NCBI GenBank assembly: GCA_041750975.1
Contig: JBGSYN010000182.1
Coordinates: 1-55,615, forward strand
Direction of reading: 5' to 3'
Source of the DNA: JBGSYN01 sp041750975
Lineage (GTDB): Bacteria; Pseudomonadota; Alphaproteobacteria; Geminicoccales; Geminicoccaceae
Length of the DNA: 55,615 nt
Shown piece after piece: positions 8,349 to 16,433 of the stretch (the first letter of the stretch is position 1; each line of letters opens with the position of its first letter). The position numbers were made by a program, and so were the translations under genes. The notes under the pieces were generated by a model that did not search any database, had not been told where the DNA came from, and saw nothing but the letters and a program-made list of their open reading frames with translations.

Positions 8349-9530
8349 TCAGGCTTCGGGTTTGACCCAGACGCCGCCACCATGACTGCTTTCGATGGTT
8401 GCTGCGATAAAGGCGATCCCTTCAAGCCCTTCCTTGATCCCCGGAACCCAACAGGCTGCCGGGTCGGCCGGACGCTTGTCGTTGGCGGCATGGATCAGTT
8501 CGGCCGCATCGCTGTAGATATTGGCGAAACCCTCGAGAAAGCCTTCGGTATGACCCGGCGGGATCCTCGATACACGGTTCGCCATCTCACCGGTACCGGC
8601 ACCACCCCGCGTGATCATCTGCGGAACCTGGTTGAGCGGTGCGAACCGCAGGTAGTTCGGATTTTCCTGATCCCAGTGAAGGCCGGCCTTTTCGCCATAG
8701 ATCCGCAGTCGCAGATTATTGTCGTTGCCCGGCGCCACTTGCGATGCCCAGAGCATGCCTTTCGCACCGTCTTCGAAGCGCAGCAGAATACTGACATTGT
8801 CGTCGACCGCCCGGCCATCGACGAAACTCGTCAAATCCGCCATCAAGCTATCGCAGCCGAGGCCCGTCACGAACCTTGCCAAATTATAGGCATGGGTCCC
8901 GATATCGCCGAGGCAGCCTGCCGGGCCCGATTGCTTCGGGTCGGTGCGCCAACCGGCTTGCTTGTTGCCGCTATCCTCCAACTTCGTTGCAAGCCAATCC
9001 TGTGCATATTCAGCTTGAATCAGCCTGATCCTGCCAAGTTCCCCGGCCTCGACCATGGCTCGAGCCTGACGGATCATCGGGAAACCGGTATAGTTATGGG
9101 TCAGGACGAAGACCTTGCCCGAGGCCTCGACAGCATGTCGCATGTCATGCGCCTCTTCGAGCGTGGTGCAGAGAGGCTTGTCGCAGATGACATGGATGCC
9201 GGCTTCGAGAAAAGCCTTGGCGACGGGATGATGGGTGTTGTTGGGAGTCACCACCGAGACGACATCGATACCGTCGTTGCGCGCCGCCTCGGCTGTGGCC
9301 ATGGCCTCATATGATCCATAGGTCCGGTCCGGGTCCAAGCCAAGCTCGGCACCCGAAGCCTTGGCCCGCTCCGGATCGCTGCTCAGGGCACCGGCAACGA
9401 AATCGTAGCGGTCATCCATCCGGGCGACGAGCCTGTGAACGGCGCCGATGAAAGCCCCCTGGCCGCCGCCGACCATGCCCAGGCGCAAGCGGCGCTGTCG
9501 CGAATTGCTTTTCGAGCCTTCGATACTCAT
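8349..9530 (-). CDS. Gfo/Idh/MocA family oxidoreductase (sugar or cyclitol dehydrogenase)
   Basis: A 393-residue NAD(P)-dependent dehydrogenase. The N-terminal Rossmann motif is GMVGGGQGAFIGAVHR, and the family EKP-type catalytic Lys lies in HVICDKPLCTTLEEA. The C-terminal alpha/beta domain has GDIGTHAYNLARFVTG with the family's catalytic His. The ATG at 9530 starts just before the nucleotide-binding domain; the frame is open further upstream but enters the preceding gene. It lies 11 bases after the sugar-phosphate isomerase-like gene in one catabolic operon. The substrate cannot be read from sequence; inositol-type or keto-sugar oxidation is typical of the family. Confidence 0.9.
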   Translation of the reverse strand: MSIEGSKSNSRQRRLRLGMVGGGQGAFIGAVHRLVARMDDRYDFVAGALSSDPERAKASGAELGLDPDRTYGSYEAMATAEAARNDGIDVVSVVTPNNTHHPVAKAFLEAGIHVICDKPLCTTLEEAHDMRHAVEASGKVFVLTHNYTGFPMIRQARAMVEAGELGRIRLIQAEYAQDWLATKLEDSGNKQAGWRTDPKQSGPAGCLGDIGTHAYNLARFVTGLGCDSLMADLTSFVDGRAVDDNVSILLRFEDGAKGMLWASQVAPGNDNNLRLRIYGEKAGLHWDQENPNYLRFAPLNQVPQMITRGGAGTGEMANRVSRIPPGHTEGFLEGFANIYSDAAELIHAANDKRPADPAACWVPGIKEGLEGIAFIAATIESSHGGGVWVKPEA

Positions 9531-9541
9531 TGCTTTTCCCT

Positions 9542-10597
9542 TCAACCGATGCCGAGCATGCGGCGGTTGGCGTCGAGATCCGGTGCTCCTGCCGCGAAAT
9601 CGTCGAACGCCGTTTCGGTGACGCGAATGATGCTGGACCTGATGAACTCCGCACCCTCGCGTGCGCCATCCTCCGGGTGTTTCAGGCAGCACTCCCATTC
9701 GAGCACGGCCCAGCCGTCGAAATCATTGGCGGCGAACTTGCTGAAGATGGCATTGAAATCGACCTGTCCGTCGCCGAGCGACCGAAAGCGACCGGCTCGG
9801 TTCAGCCAGGATTGGAATCCCGAGTAAACGCCCTGCTTGCCGGTCGGGTTCAGTTCCGCGTCCTTCACATGGAAGGCGCAGATCCGCTCCCTGTAGTCAT
9901 CGATGAACGCCACATAATCCAGCGCCTGCAGGAGAAAATGGCTCGGATCGTAATTGATCCGGCACCGGGGGTGATTGCCGAGCCGCTCCAAAAACATCTC
10001 GAAGGTGGTCCCGTCGAAGAGATCTTCCCCGGGATGCAATTCATAACCGACATCGCAGCCGACCTCGTCGAAGGCATCGAGCAGCGGTTTCCAGCGTTTG
10101 GCCAGCTCGTCGAAGGCGCTCTCGATCAAGCCCGCCGGCCGCGGCGGCCAGGGATAAAGATAGGGCCAGGCAAGCGCGCCCGAAAATGTAACATGCGAGG
10201 TGAGGCCGAGCCGTTTCGAGGCTTGCGCAGCCTTCCTGACCTGATCGACGGCCCATTCCTGACGCGCCTTCGGATCGCCCCTGACAGCGGGTGCTGCGAA
10301 GCCGTCGAAACCCTCGTCATAAGCCGGATGAACCGCCACCAACTGTCCCTGCAAATGGGTCGACAGCTCGGTGATCGCGACCCCGGCATCGGTGCAGATG
10401 CCCTTGACCTCGTCGCAATAAGTGTCGCTGGTCGAGGCCTTGTCGAGATCGAACAGCCGCCCGTCCCATGACGGAATCTGAATGCCCTTGTAGCCCAGAT
10501 CCGCGGCCCATTGGGCGATGTTTGGCAGCGAATTGAAGGGTGCCTCGTCGCCCGCGAATTGCGCGAGGAAAAGTGCAGGGCCCTGCAAAGTCTTCAT
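9542..10597 (-). CDS. Sugar phosphate isomerase/epimerase (xylose isomerase-like TIM barrel)
   Basis: A 351-residue AP-endonuclease-2/IolE-type TIM-barrel enzyme. Metal-site segments include YELHPGEDLFDG, NYDPSHFLLQ (Asp, His), CAFHVKDAELNP (His, Asp) and AVLEWECCLKH near the C-terminus (Glu). Such proteins interconvert keto-sugars or epimerise them. The start at ATG 10597 is supported by an excellent ribosome-binding site, GGGAGG, about 6 bases upstream on the minus strand. It precedes the Gfo/Idh/MocA gene and follows the LacI-type remnant. At 351 residues it is longer than the second isomerase of this locus (251), so the two are not simple duplicates. Confidence 0.88.
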   Translation of the reverse strand: MKTLQGPALFLAQFAGDEAPFNSLPNIAQWAADLGYKGIQIPSWDGRLFDLDKASTSDTYCDEVKGICTDAGVAITELSTHLQGQLVAVHPAYDEGFDGFAAPAVRGDPKARQEWAVDQVRKAAQASKRLGLTSHVTFSGALAWPYLYPWPPRPAGLIESAFDELAKRWKPLLDAFDEVGCDVGYELHPGEDLFDGTTFEMFLERLGNHPRCRINYDPSHFLLQALDYVAFIDDYRERICAFHVKDAELNPTGKQGVYSGFQSWLNRAGRFRSLGDGQVDFNAIFSKFAANDFDGWAVLEWECCLKHPEDGAREGAEFIRSSIIRVTETAFDDFAAGAPDLDANRRMLGIG

Positions 10598-10666
10598 GGT
10601 GGCCTCCCAACCTTTGGTTCGGATCGTCAATCTGAGCACGCATATGCGACAGGTGAGGCTGCCGCA

Positions 10667-11036
10667 TCAATCCCGAATGAGGAATTCGACCGGCAATACC
10701 GTCTGCAGATTCCCCGTCGATCGCCCGCAGAAGATAAGAGGCGAGAAGCTTTCCCGCTTTGGACAGGGAGCCGAACGCCGTCGTCAGCGGCGGCTGCAAA
10801 AAGCGCGAAAGTTCGGTCTCATTCCGGCTGATCACCTCGGCATCCTTCGGCATCCGGCATCCTTGTTCCCGCAATCCGGCAAGAATCCCCATGGCGACGA
10901 TGCCGGAAACACAAACGAACCCGGTCGGCGGATCGACGAGCCGGCGCAACTCCTTCCCCGCTTCGAGCGCGAATTGGGCGCTCAAGTCACCTCCTGCAAC
11001 AAATGTTGCGTTGACAGCCATGCCGGCTTCATCGGC
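10667..11036 (-). pseudogene. LacI-family regulator remnant (C-terminal half, frameshifted)
   Basis: On the minus strand from about 11036 the reading ADEAGMAVNATFVAGG, then DLSAQFALEAGKELRRL, GILAGLREQGCRMPKDAEV and LQPPLTTAFGSLSKAGKLLA, matches the effector-binding domain of LacI/GalR regulators. The DNA-binding half is missing. Near 10708 the frame must shift by one base: the typical family ending, VLPVEFLIRD followed by a stop at 10667-10669, is in another frame. So the gene is both 5'-truncated and frameshifted. The stop lies about 70 bases upstream of the isomerase gene this regulator presumably once controlled. Confidence 0.75.
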
Positions 11037-11417
11037 TCGCCGGGAATGAATTTTCTGAATGGACGCCTGACGACAAGCGGCGGCGAGCCCGTGACCCTGA
11101 TCGGCAGTCACATCTTGCCGCTGAATGGCCATCCCTTCAAAAACGGCTTTGCCGACGGCGAACCTGTGATACTGGGTATCCGGCCGGAGAAGATCGGGCC
11201 GGCCCATACGGTCGACGCCCACTACCGCACCAAGCTGATGATGGATCTGGCCGAGCCGATGGGCGCCGACACGCTGACCTGGTTCGATCTCGATGGCCAG
11301 GGCCTGGCCGCGAGGTTGGCGTCGCAGGTGGCGCGGCGTGACAAACGAACGCTCGAGCTCGGCTTCGATCTCTCGACGATTTCAGTTTTTTCCAAAGACA
11401 CCGAACAACGCCTTTGA
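11022..11417 (+). pseudogene. Sugar ABC transporter ATPase remnant (MalK/UgpC C-terminus)
   Basis: The plus-strand reading AGFIGSPGMNFLNGRL, then LGIRPEKIGPA and a TOBE-like domain (MDLAEPMGADTLTWFDLDGQ), is the hallmark C-terminal portion of MalK/UgpC/MsmK-type importer ATPases. It ends at a stop at 11415-11417. Walker A, the signature motif and Walker B are all missing, so it cannot power transport. It abuts the LacI-type remnant on the opposite strand, and 28 bases later the second isomerase gene begins with its own ribosome-binding site. I read this as the surviving end of a transporter operon lost by deletion. Confidence 0.8.
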
Positions 11418-11444
11418 CGCACGGAATTCAGGAGAAACCCCTCG

Positions 11445-12200
11445 ATGGCAATCGATGATATCCTTTCGATCCAGCTCTACAGCCTGCGCTTTCTGAACGA
11501 TCGCGAGAAGGAACTCGATGCGGTTCAAGCGGCCGGCATCAAGCTCGTCGAGGCGGTCCAGGGGCACCTCGACGACGCCGCCGGCTTCAAGGCCAAGCTC
11601 GATGCGCGCGGTCTTCAGGCGCCGAGCTGCCATGTTTCCATGGAGGCCCTGGAGAGCCGTCTCGACTGGATCGTTGAAGGTGCGAGGACCGTCGGCTTCA
11701 CTCATCTCTACATGCCCGCCGTGCCCAATGAGCAGCGTGTCCAGGATGCGGCTGGCTGGCAACGAACTGGGGCAGCCCTGGCCGTGGCCGCGGACAAACT
11801 TGGGAAGGAAGGGCTCAGTCTCGGCTACCACAATCATGATTGGGAGCTGAAGGCGCTGGATGATGGCCGCATCCCGCTCGAGGTCCTGTTCGAGGCGGCA
11901 CCCGATCTCGGTTGGCAGGCCGATGTCGCCTGGCTGGCGCGTGGCGGCGCCGACCCGCTGAACTGGCTGGATCGTTACAAGGACCGGTTGACGGCAATCC
12001 ACGTCAAGGACATTGCACCCGCCGGCCAAAACCTGGACGAGGATGGCTGGTGCGATGTCGGCAGCGGCACGATGAACTGGTCACGGCTGTGGGGCCAATG
12101 CCTGCAATATCCGGTGGCCCTTATGGTTCTCGAGCACGACAAGCCTAAGGACGGGGCGAGGTTCGCCAAGGCCAGCGCCGACTTTCTCCGTACCCTCTGA
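11445..12200 (+). CDS. Sugar phosphate isomerase/epimerase (TIM barrel)
   Basis: A 251-residue xylose-isomerase-like barrel protein. It begins SIQLYSLRFLNDREKEL and carries metal-ligand segments LGYHNHDWELK, WQADVAWLARGGADP, AIHVKDIAP and LMVLEHDKPKDG, the usual His, Asp, His and Glu sites of IolE/hydroxypyruvate-isomerase-like enzymes. AGGAGAAA lies upstream of ATG 11445. The Gfo/Idh/MocA gene follows 26 bases later, so these two form an isomerase-dehydrogenase pair like the one on the opposite strand (8349-10597). Confidence 0.88.
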   Translation: MAIDDILSIQLYSLRFLNDREKELDAVQAAGIKLVEAVQGHLDDAAGFKAKLDARGLQAPSCHVSMEALESRLDWIVEGARTVGFTHLYMPAVPNEQRVQDAAGWQRTGAALAVAADKLGKEGLSLGYHNHDWELKALDDGRIPLEVLFEAAPDLGWQADVAWLARGGADPLNWLDRYKDRLTAIHVKDIAPAGQNLDEDGWCDVGSGTMNWSRLWGQCLQYPVALMVLEHDKPKDGARFAKASADFLRTL

Positions 12201-12226
12201 ATTCAAGCTTTCTGGAACAGGATTCG

Positions 12227-13360
12227 ATGACACCAATTCGTGCCGGCGTGATCGGCTGCGGCAATATCAGCGACACTTATTTGCGCAATGTTCACGACTA
12301 CGAGGCCCTGGAGATCGTCGCCTGCGCCGATCTCAGGCCCGAGGTCGCGCAAGCGCAGGCTGAAACCTACGGTATCAGGTCCGGCACGGCCGAGGAACTG
12401 CTGGCCGATCCCGCGATCGATCTGATCATCAATCTCACGGTGCCGGTGGTGCATCATGAGGTTACGAGCAAGGCATTGCATGCAGGCAAGCATGTCTATG
12501 GCGAGAAGCCGCTCGCCGTCACGCTTGAGGAGGGCCGCCACCTCGTCGAGATCGCCCAATCCAGGAACTTGCGGATCGGCTCAGCGCCGGACACGTATTT
12601 CGGTGCGGCCCATCAAGCCTGCCGTCATCTCATCGATGCCGGTGAAATCGGCAAGGTGATCGGCGGCACCTGTTTCGTGATGTCCCATGGCATGGAGGAT
12701 TGGCACCCCAATCCGGGATTTTTCTTCCAGCGCGGCGGCGGTCCGATCCTCGATGTCGGGGTCTATTACATCACCGAGCTCGTCCATCTACTGGGGCCGA
12801 TCACCAAGGTTGCCGCGATAGCCGGGCATGGTGCCACGCAACGCACCATCGGCAGCGGTCCGAAGCAGGGTCAAACCTTCGCGGTGGAAGTCCCGACGCA
12901 TATCAGCGCCGTGCTCGAATTCGAGAAGGGCGCCGTTATTTCTCTCACGGCGAGTTGGGAGGTCTGGCGCCACGAGCATGGCCCGATCGAGCTCTATGGC
13001 GATCGCGGCTCGTTGATCGTCCCCGACCCGAACTTCTTCGATGGCGAGCCGAAGGTTGCTCTCATGCGAGACGATTGGACCGAGGTGCCGATCGGGGCGT
13101 GGCCCTTCGGCAATCCCAATTTCACGACCAGACAGGGCAGGAAACTTGCCAATCATCGGATTGTCGGACTCGTCGACATGGCGTGGGCTATCGTCAATGA
13201 TCGCCCGCACCGGGCGAGCGCTGACCTCGCCTTGCACGTACTGGATGTCATGACATCCTTGGAACGGGCAGCCGTCGATGGTCGGACGATCGAGATCGAG
13301 ACCAGCTGTGTGCAGCCGGCGGCTCTGCCGCAGGGCCGAGGCGAGGCGGTCTTCCGTTAA
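12227..13360 (+). CDS. Gfo/Idh/MocA family oxidoreductase
   Basis: A 377-residue NAD(P)-dependent dehydrogenase. The Rossmann motif is AGVIGCGNISDTYLRN and the catalytic-Lys motif is HVYGEKPLAVTLEEGRH. The C-terminal domain contains GGGPILDVGVYYITELVHLLG (family Asp and Tyr). It differs in sequence from the other dehydrogenase of the locus: EKP here, DKP there. It lies just downstream of the second isomerase, and the pair probably catalyses oxidation plus isomerisation of a sugar or cyclitol. GGAACAGGA precedes the ATG. The substrate is not identifiable from sequence. Confidence 0.9.
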   Translation: MTPIRAGVIGCGNISDTYLRNVHDYEALEIVACADLRPEVAQAQAETYGIRSGTAEELLADPAIDLIINLTVPVVHHEVTSKALHAGKHVYGEKPLAVTLEEGRHLVEIAQSRNLRIGSAPDTYFGAAHQACRHLIDAGEIGKVIGGTCFVMSHGMEDWHPNPGFFFQRGGGPILDVGVYYITELVHLLGPITKVAAIAGHGATQRTIGSGPKQGQTFAVEVPTHISAVLEFEKGAVISLTASWEVWRHEHGPIELYGDRGSLIVPDPNFFDGEPKVALMRDDWTEVPIGAWPFGNPNFTTRQGRKLANHRIVGLVDMAWAIVNDRPHRASADLALHVLDVMTSLERAAVDGRTIEIETSCVQPAALPQGRGEAVFR

Positions 13361-13418
13361 ACCGTCGGGCCAGCTAGGCTGGCATCGCGTTGACGCCCAT
13401 TCATTCAGTGCCGCAGGG

Positions 13419-14402
13419 ATGATGTACGCCGAACTTGCCGCCGCCTGGGATAGCCTTAAGAAAAAGGGCAGCCGCTTCATCGTGCTGAAGCCGCTCTTTT
13501 TGATGTCGCGTGAGCGGAAGATCGCGCTCGAGCGCAAAATTCGGGGCCACGAGCAGTTCCAGAAGCTGCGGAAGGCCGACTGTGTCGTCGTGTCGTTCGG
13601 CAAGAGCGGGCGGACCTGGCTGCGCGTGCTCATGTCGCGCGTCTACCAGACCCGCTACGGCCTCAAGGAGAACGTCCTGTTCGGTTTCGACAATCTGCAT
13701 CGTCACAATGCGGCGATTCCGAAAATCTTTTTCACGCACGACAATTACCTGAAGGACTTTACGGGCAATACCGACTCGAAGGTCGATTACTATGGCAAGA
13801 AGGTCGTGTTGCTGGTCCGTCACCCGGGGGACGTAGCGGTCTCGCAATATTTTCAATGGCGTTATCGCATGCGCGCAAACAAGAAGGCGCTCAACGACTA
13901 TCCCGACCATGGCGCCGATATCGAGGCCGCCGACTTCGTACTCGATCACGAGGCGGGGCTCTCGAAGGTCATCGGCTTCATGAATAACTGGGCTCGCGAT
14001 TTTGACAAGGTGGGCGAAGTTTTTATCATAAAGTACGAGGACTTACGGAAAAATCCTGAGAGTACGCTTAAGGAATTGATGAACTTTGTCGGCATTGATG
14101 CGACACCTGCGGAGATCGCAGAGGCCGTCAGGTTCGCGTCGTTCGACAATATGCGCCGTCTCGAAGAGCAGGCCGCGAAGTCGTGGTTTGGGGGCGGGCG
14201 TTTGAAGCCCAAGGACAAGACCGACAAGAATTCGTTCAAGACCCGGAAGGGCGAGGTCGGAGGCTGGCGCAACCAGTTTGCGCCCGTGCAGGTGGCCGCG
14301 ATCGAGCAGCGAATTCGAGACGAATTGCACGAGGTTTACGCCTATGCACCCCGGACTTTGGAGACCGCGCCGCTTGCCACCGCCGCCAAGGCCGCTGGAT
14401 AA
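13419..14402 (+). CDS. Sulfotransferase domain protein (first of three)
   Basis: A 327-residue PAPS-dependent sulfotransferase. The 5'-phosphosulfate loop is VVSFGKSGRTWLRVLMSR (about 57-74) and the 3'-phosphate-binding region is VVLLVRHPGDVAVSQYFQWR. KYEDLRKNPESTLKELMNFVG is typical of the C-terminal part of the fold. The start was set at the double Met at 13419, after GCAGGG; the upstream extension overlaps the dehydrogenase gene and looks non-coding. It closely resembles the sulfotransferase at 20441-21379 (shared FDNLH, NYL, NYP-HGAD blocks) and less so that at 15474. The acceptor is unknown; a surface glycan or lipid is inferred from the neighbours. Confidence 0.88.
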   Translation: MMYAELAAAWDSLKKKGSRFIVLKPLFLMSRERKIALERKIRGHEQFQKLRKADCVVVSFGKSGRTWLRVLMSRVYQTRYGLKENVLFGFDNLHRHNAAIPKIFFTHDNYLKDFTGNTDSKVDYYGKKVVLLVRHPGDVAVSQYFQWRYRMRANKKALNDYPDHGADIEAADFVLDHEAGLSKVIGFMNNWARDFDKVGEVFIIKYEDLRKNPESTLKELMNFVGIDATPAEIAEAVRFASFDNMRRLEEQAAKSWFGGGRLKPKDKTDKNSFKTRKGEVGGWRNQFAPVQVAAIEQRIRDELHEVYAYAPRTLETAPLATAAKAAG

Positions 14403-14450
14403 TGCATGCCACCAATGGCTGAATTTGGAAGAAAACCAAGCATCGGGATC

Positions 14451-14479
14451 TTGCATGGAACCTCGTCAATATTTAATCA
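14451..14479 (+). promoter_or_regulatory. Possible sigma-70-type promoter
   Basis: TTGCAT at 14451-14456 and TAATCA at 14474-14479, 17 bases apart, lie in an AT-richer 150-bp gap before the glycosyltransferase-like gene at 14554. The match is partial, so this is a weak prediction. Confidence 0.3.
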
Positions 14480-14553
14480 TCATGCGGTGATTTGAGGATC
14501 AAGTCATAGCCTGACGTCAACCCTGCTCGATCATCCCCTAATAAAAACGTGGA

Positions 14554-15456
14554 ATGGTAACACCGGTGAACGACACCGTATTTATCCACACCAATCATCG
14601 CCAGATGATCGGTGCCCTGGTTTCCAAGTACTCGATCGAACGAAATACCCGTCATGGCGATGCGTTCGATGTTCGCATCATCAGCATCGAGGATTTTCCG
14701 TTCTTTGCAGCGAAGGAAGGCGAACCTTATTTGCGCGGCGGGGCTCAGCGGATCTGGCTTAACGATGATCTGCAATCGTTCACGCCGCTGCGCTTCGCCC
14801 CGCCCGGACTGATGAATTTCGAGGGCAGGGCAATCGTCATCGATCCCGATGTCTTTGCCAACGCCGATATTTACGAGCTTTTGTCGCGTGACATGGACGG
14901 CAAGGCCCTGATGTGCCGGGGCCGGGAAGGCCACAAGAAGCTCTCCAGTGCGGTGATGTTGATGGATTGCGCGAAGCTCGGCCATTGGCGGCTGGACGAG
15001 CAATTCAATCAAATGTTCGACGGCAAGCGGGACTATATGGATTGGATCTCCCTGAAGCTCGAGGATCCGGAAACCATCGGACTATTCGAGCCCGAATGGA
15101 ATGATTTCGACAATCTCAGCGAGCGGACCAAGCTTCTCCACAATACCAAGCGCTGGCATCAGCCCTGGAAGACCGGCCTGCCGGTCGATTTCACCCCGGC
15201 CGGCAAGAATTCCATGATCAATCCGGTCATGTGGTATCGCCGCGCCCGAGAGGTGGTGTTCGGACGCTACGGCATGCTCGGCACCTACAAGCCGCATTGG
15301 GATCCCAATCAGGAGCAGTTCTTCTTCGGCTTGTTGCGTGAATGCCTCGAGCGTGGCGTGGTCACCGAGGCGATGCTGCGGCAGGAGATGCAGCTCAATC
15401 ATATCCGCCACGATGCTCTCGAGATAGTGCAGCGGACGCCGCCGCTGGCGGCCTGA
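14554..15456 (+). CDS. Glycosyltransferase-like protein (GT-A type suspected)
   Basis: A 300-residue soluble protein between two sulfotransferase genes. It begins TVFIHTNHRQMIGALVSKYS, like GT8-type enzymes that open with a short beta strand. A DxD-like element lies in AIVIDPDVFANADIY (Asp97-Pro-Asp99), where metal/nucleotide-sugar binding would be expected. A late HWDPNQEQFFFGLL could hold the second metal ligand. I do not recognise a specific subfamily; the assignment rests on these weak features and on context. It lies 17 bases upstream of the second sulfotransferase gene, so the two are probably co-transcribed. Confidence 0.55.
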   Translation: MVTPVNDTVFIHTNHRQMIGALVSKYSIERNTRHGDAFDVRIISIEDFPFFAAKEGEPYLRGGAQRIWLNDDLQSFTPLRFAPPGLMNFEGRAIVIDPDVFANADIYELLSRDMDGKALMCRGREGHKKLSSAVMLMDCAKLGHWRLDEQFNQMFDGKRDYMDWISLKLEDPETIGLFEPEWNDFDNLSERTKLLHNTKRWHQPWKTGLPVDFTPAGKNSMINPVMWYRRAREVVFGRYGMLGTYKPHWDPNQEQFFFGLLRECLERGVVTEAMLRQEMQLNHIRHDALEIVQRTPPLAA

Positions 15457-15473
15457 GCGGAGCCAGGTAAGTT

Positions 15474-16433
15474 ATGGTTTCGCTTAGCGATTCGACCAAG
15501 AAATGGTCTGTGATCATCCCGACCGCCGTGCTGCCGACGAAATATCGCGTCGCCAGCCGGCGATCGCTGCTCGCCAGATTGGAGCTCGAGAAGGCGCTGA
15601 AAAGCGAGCTCTTGATGATCGGCCACCCGAAGTCGGGCAACACCTGGCTCCGGGTCATGCTCTCGCGGCTCTATGGCATCAGGCACGGCTTGCCGGCCAA
15701 TCTGATTGCCCATTCGGATGAGATGCATCGCCGCAATCCGGCGATCCCGCGGATTGCGGCAACTAACGGCCATTACTCCTACGAAGGTGCCGTCGGCGAC
15801 AAACTGGAAATCGGTTCTGCCGACAATCCGCTGCGGCACAAGCCTGTCATTTTTCTCGCGCGGAACCCTCTGGATGTCGCGGTCTCTTGGTTTTTCCAGT
15901 TTACCAAGCGGCAATCGGCGCCGAAACAAGAGTTGATCAATCAATCGATCGAGCGGCCGATCGATCGGCGCTCCGTGACGATGTGGGAATTCGTGCGCGA
16001 AAGCGAGATCGGCCTACCGTCACTGATCGACTATATGAACCGCTGGGAACGCAATGTGCAGGCGCTGCCGAAAGGCAAGGTCATGCCATACGAATATCTC
16101 AGGAACGACGCCGTCGGATTTCTTCGGGATCTCGGTGAGCATATTGGCGATCCGTTCACGCCCGAGGAGATCAAGGGGGCCGTCGAGTTCGGCAGCTTCG
16201 ACAATCTCAAGCAGCTCGAGGGTCGGGGCTTTTTCAAGCAAGGCGGCATGGTCCGGCGCAATGCCAACGATCCGGACAGCTTCAAGGTGCGACGTGCCAA
16301 GATCGGCGGCTATCGGGATTATTTCACGCCGGAGCAGACGGCCGAACTTGAGGAGTTGGTCAATACCCGGCTGTCGCCAAGTCTCGGCTATACCCCGATT
16401 ACCCCGGCCCCGGTGCCGGCGGAAGCGGCTTGA
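15474..16433 (+). CDS. Sulfotransferase domain protein (second of three)
   Basis: A 319-residue sulfotransferase. The PAPS-binding loop is LMIGHPKSGNTWLRVMLSRL (about 46-65), closer to the canonical PKSGTTW than the other two copies. The 3'-phosphate site is VIFLARNPLDVAVSWFFQF, with Arg and Ser in the usual places. The C-terminal DSFKVRRAKIGGYRDYFTPEQ matches a segment shared with the 20441-21379 protein. Its stop overlaps the TTG start of the ELM1-family gene (TTGA), so the two are likely translationally coupled. Acceptor unknown. Confidence 0.88.
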   Translation: MVSLSDSTKKWSVIIPTAVLPTKYRVASRRSLLARLELEKALKSELLMIGHPKSGNTWLRVMLSRLYGIRHGLPANLIAHSDEMHRRNPAIPRIAATNGHYSYEGAVGDKLEIGSADNPLRHKPVIFLARNPLDVAVSWFFQFTKRQSAPKQELINQSIERPIDRRSVTMWEFVRESEIGLPSLIDYMNRWERNVQALPKGKVMPYEYLRNDAVGFLRDLGEHIGDPFTPEEIKGAVEFGSFDNLKQLEGRGFFKQGGMVRRNANDPDSFKVRRAKIGGYRDYFTPEQTAELEELVNTRLSPSLGYTPITPAPVPAEAA

